From NCBI GenBank assembly GCA_018524725.1, contig JAEUWP010000003.1, positions 1 to 29,842 of the forward strand: a stretch of 29,842 nucleotides of DNA, read 5' to 3'. Under the pieces are notes generated by a model. That model was not told where the DNA came from and did not search any database. It was given only the letters and a program-made list of their open reading frames with translations. This DNA comes from Podaxis mareebaensis (Eukaryota; Basidiomycota; Agaricomycetes; Agaricales; Agaricaceae). Below, piece after piece: positions 22,101-29,842 of this stretch (position 1 is the stretch's first letter; each line of letters opens with the position of its first letter). The position numbers were made by a program, and so were the translations under genes.

Positions 22101-22586
22101 AATAGCCGAAAGAAGAACCATTGCTCTAAGAACCTCAGGGATTGCAGCTGTAGCTTCTTCTACCTGAGTGAAGAGAGTCGCCATTTCGGCAATATCAACC
22201 ACAATATCTCTTTTGCCAGTGATTCTCTTCTTTAGAGCTCGGATGAACAAGCCATAGACATTAGCTGGACCAAGCATTCCAAATTGCATTTGGAGATAAG
22301 TCCATAAGGTGTCGGGGGCTGTTCTTCCATGAAGCAGCATGGAATCAGGCAACGTGTTTTCAATAATCGATAAGGCTTGCACCTTCATCTGATTCTGACG
22401 TGCTGTTTCAGCTGCGTCATTCTGAGCAGGTGCTGTCGCTGTTCCACTGGTCAGAGTCCAGCCTGTTTCTGTGGAACTGGTAACACTAATCAAGGAAAGT
22501 GCTCCTTGAAGACAACGAGCCCAGAATTTGTAGTTAGAGGGGCCCTCAAGTTTAGGAAGGGAAGAAGTAGCAATAGTCAAAGCCAT
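16125..22586 (-). pseudogene. Copia gag-pol polyprotein with nine in-frame TGA codons
   Basis: From the ATG at 22586 to the TAA at 16125-16127 the frame spans 2,154 codons without a shift. It is broken by TGA at 21177, 20886, 19110, 18711, 18282, 18234, 17853, 17577 and 16425 (lowest coordinate of each). Domains in order are: gag (UBN2-like, start MALTIATSSLPKLEGPSNYK; no CCHC zinc knuckle seen); aspartic protease with LLDSGAPGHY near 19925; GAG-pre-integrase His/Cys motif (NRMGH... CEGCAMGK, about 19380-19490); integrase core with HSDLLEMP, DDFSSNAW and a Glu region (QQNGRAE, about 19010-19310); an acidic/Ser/Pro linker; RT with FGLDVKTAYLYGHLKEEIYM and YVDD near 17078; and RNase H with LSSTEAEYMALSDAS near 16430-16470. 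Several TGAs sit where arginine is expected (HTDxGGEY, DASxQIEW), fitting CGA to TGA change. Confidence 0.95.
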
Positions 22587-22770
22587 GTTTGATGTATCAA
22601 AAAAAATTGGCAGATAAAAAATCGACTAAGCAATATCAAAAGGGGTATTAGTATAATGTTGTATACAGATAACAATAAAGGTAGAAATAGGCTTGTCCCA
22701 AGATGTCTTTATCTCAATCCTAAGTTAATAGGAGAGAATCCTCGGAAGGAGAGTCTCGGGGCCCATAACC
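22587..22770 (-). other. Copia 5' leader with primer-binding region
   Basis: These 184 bp lie between the 5' LTR and the gag ATG. In element orientation the bases after the LTR read GGTTATGGGCCCCGAGACTC. This is where the tRNA primer site should lie, but it does not match the usual initiator-tRNA-Met type TGGTATCAGAGC, so the primer is unassigned. Confidence 0.5.
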
Positions 22771-23419
22771 TGACAAGGGGAGAACAGTTGCTACTACACA
22801 AGCATAGCGTCAGTGGAGAGTAAACCAGTTACTCACAATCCGAAGCGGGTCGAACAGGAAGAAGACCATTGAAGTGAGTAAAGGGCGAGTCTTGAGGTGT
22901 ACTGGAGAAGATGAGACCGAGTTGGAAGTAGTGAGGAATGTTGAGCTTAAAGTAGCTGAGTAGTCGAGTAGACGAGGAATGTAAAACTCCAGTGAAGAAA
23001 GTATGCTACTACATGAAGGTTTAAATACCGTAGAGCTACGACACTGGGTCAAGGGTAAGATACATGCATGAGTAAGTAAACATAAGGCATATGCATGTAT
23101 AACATGAAGAATGTGCATGTAAAAGTTAAAATAAGAAAGAATATGACTCTACCATATGTTACAGGAGTCATCTGCAGTCAAAGAACGTTTCTACTAGTCA
23201 TAATCCATGAGGATATGAGTAATACTAACACAGGCCATATGTCTATGTATGTGTATAACAGTATTAATAGAAACGGATCAATCTAATCATAGCATGAAGC
23301 TATGGAGGGTTCCAAAAATATAACATCTCTGTCAATGCAGAGCGTATTTGTCAAGGATTCAGCATGTACTGCCAATGGCAAGTATACGTGTAAGTGTAAT
23401 GCTGAGTAATTCCTCAACA
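22771..23419 (-). repeat. 5' LTR of the full-length Copia element
   Basis: This 649-bp LTR reads TGACAAGGGG at its left border and CTCAACA at its right border, followed by the AGCAG duplication at 23420-23424. Compared with the left LTR, about 19 of 21 differences are CG in one copy against TG or CA in the other, or fit an ancestral CG lost differently in each copy. Confidence 0.95.
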
Positions 23420-23424
23420 AGCAG
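23420..23424. repeat. Target-site duplication AGCAG, right copy
   Basis: This is the right-hand partner of the AGCAG at 15436-15440. Confidence 0.9.
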
Positions 23425-23562
23425 ATTCATCGAAGTAGGCACAGTAATAACTGATAAATTGAACCTCCTGACCAGACTTACAAACAGAGGTTAAGAGTGA
23501 AACAGGATGGAGAGAAGGTCCATACAGGATTATAAAGTCCCAAAACACTATTACAACTGACA
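23425..23562 (-). pseudogene. Upstream fragment of the gene split by the Copia element
   Basis: If the Copia element and one AGCAG are removed, the minus strand reads on without a stop from VQFISYYCAYFDE (about 23428-23466) across the join to HLMGMDMAQMYLFLL (about 15370-15415), just before the RYLL block. This suggests one transcription unit cut in two. The upstream part is short and lacks a clear start; a splice-like GTAAGT lies near 23480. Family assignment is as tentative as for the main fragment. Confidence 0.3.
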
Positions 23563-23575
23563 ATCCATATCAGTT
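23563..23575. repeat. LINE target-site duplication, 5' copy
   Basis: ATCCATATCAGTT occurs here and at 25252-25264, flanking the LINE body and poly(A). Thirteen identical bases is a typical duplication for target-primed reverse transcription. Confidence 0.88.
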
Positions 23576-25003
23576 GCAGCCCTATGGATCACCAGAGCAT
23601 TTCGTACCACACCCTCAGGTGGAGTTGAGGCTATCACTGGTCTCATCCCCATCCAACTTCATCTCTTCAAACTTGCCAAGCACTGTTCCCTTTGCTTCCA
23701 AACCCTCCCCTCCTCCCACCCCCTAAAAATCCTCACACATGACATTGATCCTCTTGACACATGCTCTACCAAAAACTGATCAACAGCACTAGATTTTGTA
23801 TCTGACACTCAACTTGTCTCAGACTGGTTTAACTGCCTTCATCCCAACACCAAACCAGGTCAGCACCTAGTTGACCACTTTGACACCCAAATTCATTTTC
23901 ATCAATGCCCTACCCCTGCTGATAATAATATAAAAGCTTGATATATTCAGTCTCTCAATGTAGCTAGGGACTCTTCTTTTTCCTCCCCAGTCTCACTAGT
24001 AGTCTCCTCTGATGGCTCAGTTCCCAATAACTCTCATCTTTCTACAACCTCTGCTTTTACTGTCTTTGGCTCTTCTACTTCTGACATTCTCTCTTCTTCT
24101 GTTCACCCCTGCAGGGAAGTTACCTCTTCTGATTCTGAATCTTATGCTATCTGTCTCAGTCTTTTTTCCTCCATCTCTCTTGCAATTTCTTGCAATTGTT
24201 CCTCTATTTCCTTCTTCACAGACTCTATTTCTTCTGCAAAACTTCTCTTTAACTATGGTCCCCATAGTACTCATAAGGATGCTATAGCAGTTGTTCCTCT
24301 TCTCCAAGAGTGGTTGTCCTCCTCCCCCCTCAACAACATCCAATTTTGGTCAGTCCCTTCATCTGAAAAATGGTCAGTTCATTTCCATGTGCACAACCTT
24401 GCCAAGTCACTGCACATGCCCAATAACCCACAGTTCCCCATCTGCACCTCTATAGGCTACATTTGCAATCACTACACCACCAAATGTCTTGCTCTCTGGA
24501 GACAAAAAATGAACATATCCAAATTCTAGGGCCACAATTGGCTCCTACTCACCAATCCTGTGGATCAACCTCTAGAACCCAAATATGCCAAAGGCAGCAC
24601 CTGGCTCTCAACAGGGCTTGGCACCAACCCCAACTTATGTGTGTGCTTCACCTGCTGTGTGACTGATCACACCTCCATAGGCTCCTTCAGACAGTGCTTC
24701 TTCCCAGGGCACTACATTACCTCCTGCCCATGTGGAGAAGAACTTGAAACTCAGGACCACATCATCCATCACTGTCCCCTTTATCATTGGCCTTTAGGTA
24801 TTCATTCTAATATCTATTGGCTCATCAAGTTCCTCCACAAAAATCCAGCAGCATTTTCCTTTGCAGACCAGATTCAAGGACCAGTTACCTTTGAGGACTA
24901 CAACACTCAATGGCTTACTCAACAAGAGAGGCTCACTTTACAGTGCTCTGGATGTTCACTAAAAGGGTCTATTCTCTTTCTCTTATTTACACTTGCCTTG
25001 TAG
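23576..25003 (+). pseudogene. LINE ORF2 C-terminus (post-RT, RNase H-like, CCHC end), broken
   Basis: One frame of 476 codons covers the end of a LINE reverse transcriptase polyprotein. It begins at the typical post-RT block AALWITRAFRTTPSGGVEAI, followed by an RNase H-like start (VVSSDGSVPNNS, about 23998-24035) and a C-terminal zinc-binding motif with SCPCGEELETQDHIIHHCPL (about 24722-24784). Three stops interrupt it: TGA near 23778, TGA near 23939 and TAG near 24528. There are no frameshifts. At each stop a tryptophan (TGG) would fit the context, which points to G:C to A:T change. The family is a common fungal LINE type; I do not name the clade. Confidence 0.9.
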
Positions 25004-25247
25004 CTAGCTCCCTCCTCCTTCATCCTCTTCACTTTCATCTCTCTCTCTCCCTTCTGTCTGATTGATTGTACAACATATCCTGTGTTGGTTGTCTCATTGC
25101 TAACTCCCTCACTCCCCTCCTCTTCTTTTTCTTTTTCTCTCTGTTTTCTTTTCTGTTTCTTTTAGGTTTTGGTACTTGGGACTGCTATTGTGCACCCATT
25201 TGTAGTAGCTAGCCTATTGCAATAAATGTTGATTTAAAAAAAAAAAA
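23576..25247 (+). mobile_element. 5'-truncated non-LTR (LINE) retrotransposon copy
   Basis: The element body starts inside the coding region at 23576 and ends with AATAAA (25221-25226) and 12 A residues (25236-25247), flanked by a 13-bp duplication. The start within the protein is a 5' truncation, usual for LINE copies. After the poly(A), four bases GATG precede the duplicate site. Only one CG (23603) remains in the whole body. Confidence 0.92.
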
Positions 25248-25251
25248 GATG

Positions 25252-25264
25252 ATCCATATCAGTT
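25252..25264. repeat. LINE target-site duplication, 3' copy
   Basis: This is the partner of 23563-23575 and lies four bases after the poly(A) run. Confidence 0.88.
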
Positions 25265-26689
25265 ATATTCAGACTCACAACCCAAAAGGCACTATGAGGC
25301 ACCATCAACACAAATACTTCTTGCATAAAGAGGACAAGTCATCTACCTGCAGCAGTGATCTCATTCTGGTGTCCAGCATGCACCTTGATACAACACCCAA
25401 TATATTCTCTGTTTAAGGTTCCCTCTATGAAACCCAAGGCCTTTTTCTTAGTCAAGTGTCCCAGGGACAACATCTGATAATTTTGTTCTTCTAGTTCTCT
25501 GAAGATGCATCCTTAGACTATTTTGCACACAATAGATAATTGCTTTACACAATCCTCTAGTCACAGCACTTTAGCCAGGGGGTCCCTTGCCTAGCACTCC
25601 TGACTGAGGTCTTTATATATTATTCAGGAAAGGTACATGAGTAAGATGAGATGCATAACATATTGTGGATAATTTGGACATGTGATACAAACTCAGGGAA
25701 AGACATATTAGACATTAGTAAGGTGTTTTGTGGGTCCATATAGTTTCCTTGACCCAATTAAGTATTTCCTTCTGATGCTGCTGAGCTCCATGTGATTTCT
25801 GTTCAGCTCAGCAATCCATACAGGGCTGTCCAGTGTCTTTTGTTGGACCATCCCTGAACACCATGTGGGTGTCCAGCCTGATACTTCAATTCTAGTTCCT
25901 GTCCCTGTTTGCTCTGTCCTTCATAATTGGCTAACCCTTCAGAAGGACATACTTTGCTAAGCTAGGCACTTGTGGACTCCATTCCCTTCAACTGACCCTG
26001 AAGAGGGGACCTTAGCCCATGAGACCCTGCTTCCTGGCATTGACAACCTATGTTTCAGCCTGACATTACTACTGATTATAGGATCTATGCATGCTACCAC
26101 CACCTTAGCTAAGTACACATGTTCTTCCATAGTCACAGCTAGTCAGTCATCAGGAAGGGTAGTGGGGTCTTTGTAGCTAGGTCTCTTTTGGATGCTGGTG
26201 GGTGTCACTAATATATTAGACTTTGCTGAGTAGGGAGACTCTTGCCCTCCCTAACTGAAGTACTAGCTTTTTAGCTATGTTTGAATATTATTTGGTGGGA
26301 TTCAGGCTTAGATTGGCCTGGGCCATAACAGTGGCCATTAGTTGAGTTGAGAAATTGAGTTGTGAGGGATAATCATGCAAAATGCAATGTACACAAAAGG
26401 ATGCTGCAGCAGCCTGACAGATCCTGGAGGTTCTTGTTGCTCATGGTCACCATACCCTAGTTACACTTCATGGATTGAGGCTTTGACCAAAAACATCATG
26501 ACAGAGCATTAAAGCTCCATCAACAGTGGCATTAAGTGTGCATTTGTGCCAAGTGCCACCAAATATCACATGATGAGTGATATAAAGACCATAAACTGCA
26601 TGCAGGAATGCCAATGCAGTGAAGATCATGCTGTTCTGAATCATATTCTGTTTGGAACTGGCCTACAGAATTTGCCACACCCATGTACC

Positions 26690-27310
26690 ACTGACACCCA
26701 CATGTCTAAGAACATGGTACCACTAGGTGCCACTGGGTGCTGCTGAGTACTGCCAAGGGTCAATCCTGTGGTACTGTGTTAAGTGCCATCATTTGTCAAT
26801 TGAGCATATAATAGGGGCAATCATATAATATACAAAAGTGTCTATACTGGGGGGGTATTTCTTGAGATGCAAGGAACTACCTAGTGTAAGTGCAGAGAGT
26901 GAGGATTTTGGAAAAAGAACCTCAAACAGCATGTCCCATGTAGTGCTACTCTATATGGCATTCAAGTTTAGACAGCCAGTCTGCTACCACTACTGTGCTG
27001 TGTTTGGTACTGCTGGGTACTGCTGCTCTACCACATCTGGTACCACCAGGTACTGCACCCTCCCACATCCAGCACTACTGGGTACCACTGCCCTGCCATG
27101 GCTGCCAGTGGCTCTGTCATGTCCAGTACCACTGAACCATGCATCAACTGTGCTATGTGGGCATTTTTAGAATGAGAGTATTCATTCTGAGGATGCCTTG
27201 AGTCTCCATGTTTACTGTAGATGGTTAATTACTAGCATTGTGAGCTTATATACACAACTAGCACAACCTCTCTGAGTACTCACTACTGCTAATTGCATCC
27301 AGTACCACTA
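26690..27310. repeat. Degenerate short repeat based on GGTAC and ACTGCTGG
   Basis: Variants of GGTACTGCTGGGTACTGC and its complement-like form GGTACCACCAGGTACTGC recur irregularly (for example 26716-26755, 27005-27055, 27071-27092, 27123-27133, 27300-27310). Changing TG and CA back to CG would make them more alike, so this may be a decayed tandem array. Confidence 0.4.
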
Positions 27311-27481
27311 CTTGGCATACATGGTAAGTTTGGTATTGCTGCCATGCCCTGTGGTAGGGCATGGGTGCAGGTGTGGGAAATTCATGATGCCCATTTGGAA
27401 CCCAGGTTTCTCATAACATGATACATTGCTATGCTGAGGTTCTGGAGGCCCAACAAAGGGAAGCCTCAAGATGTGTGGCAT

Positions 27482-27536
27482 TGATGGTGTTTCAAGATGA
27501 AACAATCCTCACATTCAACATATCAAGGAATCAATT
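27482..27536 (+). repeat. Diverged repeat, copy 1
   Basis: A segment starting CATTGATGGTGTTTCAAGAT is shared with 29703-29757: 20 identical bases, then about two thirds identity. Both copies translate to LMVFQD followed by similar residues (ILTFNISRNQ here), so they derive from a common coding repeat. The family is not recognised. Confidence 0.6.
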
Positions 27537-29245
27537 ACACATCTTTCCCTTTTGTTTTGGCATTCTGCCAAATTTTAGCATTGGACATTGCATTTATACA
27601 CATACTTACATAATGAATGACATATTTTATCATCTTTCCACAATCCAGCTGAGTATGTGCTGGAATTTTACAAGGGGAATACTTATGTAGCTTGAGAGAT
27701 ACTATAACAGATCCTTCTGCAACATGTGTGATTGTAGTCATGGAATACAGATCTATATCCATGACTTTCCTGATCTTATATGCAGCTATTATTCTGACAT
27801 CATGCTTACTTCCCTTGCAGTTCCTCTTCCAGTCTCCTCATCTTGAGCCTTGAAGGTTGATTCTTTCATTTCAACTTTAATTATCTAGGAATTTCTCTAA
27901 GCTCTGTGTGCCAATGTCAAACCTTTTGCTGTAGGTATGTACTTATCTATATTTTGACATTTATAGCCAGAAGTTGAGTGTGGAAAAGTTGCCCCTGAAG
28001 GAGACTGCTTGAAGCTTGCAACTCAACTTTGGTTCCTGACAGACCCAGTATTATTGCTACTAGGCAGCAAAGAGTGGTGTGGGCTGGCTCTATTCACTTC
28101 ACAACAGGACATTGCTCCTAAGTCAGTCTACTGTTCTAACTTCTGTAATGTTGACACTAAACTCTAAAGCCATCATGATGCTTGACAGCTAAGTACCACA
28201 CAATCAGGCAACTCAAGTTGGCCTATTTTAGATGAGTGGCTGGAGTACTCCCTCAAATTAGGTAATCTGCATCTTGCTGGACCAACATTCAGTAAGTAGT
28301 TAGAATAAGCAAGGACCACCATCTACATAAATGTGCCTGTTGCTGGTTGTTGTCAGTTTCAGACTTATTGGCAAAAGTTTGTGTTCCACCAGCTCATGGC
28401 AATGCAAGGCTTTTGCCACCTGGGTGTGAAGCAGCCTTCATAATAATTCACCTCCAAATGCAAGAACCTGCACTGCATAAGTATCAGACAAAGAGGCAAC
28501 TGAAGCCACCTGTGACAACACTGAGACTCTGGTTAGTGGCAACCTATTCAATCTTAAGGCTAGTAACCAAAGTCATTCTGTTTAATTGGAGGGCATACCA
28601 TATTATGTCCCACTGTTTACCCAACATGCCAGTCACTCTCTTTTAATCTTCCTGAACTACACCTCTTCAGTTGGTTGCCAGTGATATACACACCTGCTGA
28701 CCATATAGTGACTGCTGATTTTTTTAAACCTCCTGGCTCACTTTCATGATTATAAAGTGTTTTATTTCCAACCACCCACTTTCCCCTAGGAGAAGATCAC
28801 TGAAATCCAAGGCTTTGAAATGTTGCATCCACCTCTGAATAGTCTAGCTAATATGTTAGGCTGAGCTCAGCTGTACATCCTCCACCACCCCAAAGAGTAG
28901 CTCATACTGAAAATGTGACCCAATTGTGCCATGGGTAGAATGACATATATTGTCATTGGTGAGTTAGGAGTATGTTAGCTTGGGTCAGCTATAATTAAAT
29001 GTGTTTCTCAGCACCCTGTAGGACATACCCTCTGGACAGCACAAACTTATAATCACTTAACAATATCCTAGACATGATTTTGACCTGGGATTTTCTAGCT
29101 TTGTATGATTCCCCTTCCCATCTTTTCTTGGTACTCATCCATATGGTAGGCTGCCTTGGGAAATCAAATTGGTAAGTCATTCAATTGTTTCAGATGTTGA
29201 ACTCAGCTATAATATTTGCTACTAGGTATATCTATTACATGAGCC

Positions 29246-29776
29246 ATGGACAAGCCTCAAGTGCCTCTATATGCTATGCTGGTACCTATCCATCATGGTG
29301 TGGCCCTTTTATATCTGGACTGTGGTAGTAGACCATACACTGGAAGAACACATCACTACAATGACTCTGACTTGGCAGAATATGATTTTCATGATCTTGG
29401 TGAGGCTTTAATATCCTAGGTGGAAGGATATGACCCAGTTTAGGAGGATTTGTTGGGAGCTAGGTCATGCTTGGTGTTCTGTGTTATGTCAGCTATTTTG
29501 AAAGGCCAGGTCCAGTACAATTACACAATTTACAGCATCTGGCAAGCATAGCCCAGTGAGAAGTAGGTGAAGGCTCAAAGTTGGGACATGCTTATTGTTA
29601 AACAACTTGAACATCACTATTTGCAACATTGGCTACATCATCTTAGTACTCACCTTGTCACTGTGACATTGTGCAAGGCCTTGCCAAGGCTCACAGACTT
29701 GACATTGATGGTGTTTCAAGATAGAATAATCCCCATGTTCAGCACACTGAGACATCAGCAAATTAGCTTAAAATAG
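29246..29776 (+). pseudogene. Decayed open frame of unknown family, probable repeat-derived
   Basis: From ATG 29246 one frame runs 177 codons to a TAA at 29774-29776, interrupted only by four TAG codons (about 29417, 29441, 29549 and 29564) and no frameshift. It begins MDKPQVPLYAMLVPIHHGV and ends near LMVFQDRIIPMFSTLRHQ, the part shared with 27482-27536. The TAGs can come from TGG or CAG by C to T change at CA. I do not recognise the protein; a transposon relic is likely because a diverged second copy exists. Confidence 0.4.
29703..29757 (+). repeat. Diverged repeat, copy 2
   Basis: This is the partner of 27482-27536, about 2.2 kb away in the same orientation. Confidence 0.6.
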
Positions 29777-29842
29777 TTATTACATGTTGATTTATATAAT
29801 TCATCTGAAGAATAAGATGGACTATAACAGCTGGAAAAACAT

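Larger units (their letters stand above)
15441..23419 (-). mobile_element. Full-length Copia-type LTR retrotransposon, inactivated
   Basis: This 7,979-bp element lies on the minus strand, with two 649-bp LTRs (15441-16089 as 3' LTR and 22771-23419 as 5' LTR), both with TG...CA ends, and a 5-bp duplication AGCAG. The internal part has one gag-pol frame in the Copia order gag, protease, integrase, RT, RNase H. The LTRs have equal length and, by my reading, differ at 21 positions, all transitions, about 3.2 percent. The element is complete but dead because of nine TGA codons. It inserted into an already decaying membrane-protein gene. Confidence 0.96.
25265..29245. other. Gene-free, CpG-free region
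   Basis: I find no supported gene, RNA gene or intact element here. Open frames are short and lack family motifs. The striking property is composition: reading through it I found no CG dinucleotide, while TG and CA are frequent. It is best seen as old, heavily mutated repeat or heterochromatic DNA. Two internal repeat patterns are listed separately. Confidence 0.6.

Noticed and set aside
16425..22586. Reading the nine TGA codons as recoded rather than as stops
   Set aside because: TGA is a stop in fungal nuclear genes, no recoding element is seen, and the all-transition LTR divergence explains them as CGA to TGA decay.
26838..27170. A 110-codon frame in the CpG-free block
   Set aside because: It is generated by the degenerate GGTAC/ACTGCTGG repeat and has no motif.
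1..29842. CRISPR arrays, bacterial operons or phage genes
   Set aside because: The window has spliced eukaryotic genes; no regularly spaced direct repeats were seen.

Overview
The window looks like nuclear DNA of a mushroom-forming basidiomycete (Agaricomycetes). The genes are compact and intron-rich, with GT-AG introns mostly 48-71 bp long, and they encode ordinary eukaryotic proteins. They sit between Copia-type LTR retrotransposons and a non-LTR (LINE) retrotransposon. The kingdom and broad group are well supported; order and species are not determined.

Layout. (1) 1-1200: decayed 3' end of a plus-strand Copia element with its 3' LTR; the LTR end carries an intron-containing and an intron-lacking copy of the same short segment. 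(2) 1527-13834: a gene-dense island. On the minus strand lie GVP36 (BAR protein), VAS1 (valyl-tRNA synthetase), RSM10 (mitochondrial uS10m) and SUS1 (SAGA/TREX-2 subunit). SUS1 is head to head with MAGO on the plus strand, followed by a divergent casein kinase 1 and EAF3/MRG15. (3) 13835-15435: intergenic DNA, then a decayed minus-strand membrane-protein-like gene. (4) 15441-23419: a complete 7,979-bp minus-strand Copia element with two 649-bp LTRs, a 5-bp target-site duplication and one gag-pol frame broken only by nine TGA codons. It split the membrane-protein-like pseudogene. (5) 23576-25247: a 5'-truncated LINE with a poly(A) tail and a 13-bp target-site duplication. (6) 25265-29842: gene-free sequence in which I could find no CG dinucleotide.

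I built the exon models by joining GT-AG (once GC-AG) introns so that conserved family motifs stay in frame. All six spliced models give lengths divisible by three and close to family norms: GVP36 312 aa, VAS1 1089 aa, SUS1 93 aa, MAGO 149 aa, CK1 350 aa and EAF3 323 aa. RSM10 is intronless at 238 aa.

Functionally the island is housekeeping: cytosolic and mitochondrial translation (VAS1, RSM10), transcription-coupled mRNA export and mRNA marking (SUS1, MAGO), chromatin (EAF3), membrane traffic (GVP36) and signalling (CK1). I did not find an unmistakable new system. The most unusual signals are a 6-nt microexon in MAGO, the splice-like tandem copies in the LTR, a VAS1 leader that looks like a mitochondrial presequence, and a sharp methylation-decay landscape in the repeats (all-transition LTR divergence, all-TGA stops, a CpG-free 6.2-kb zone).
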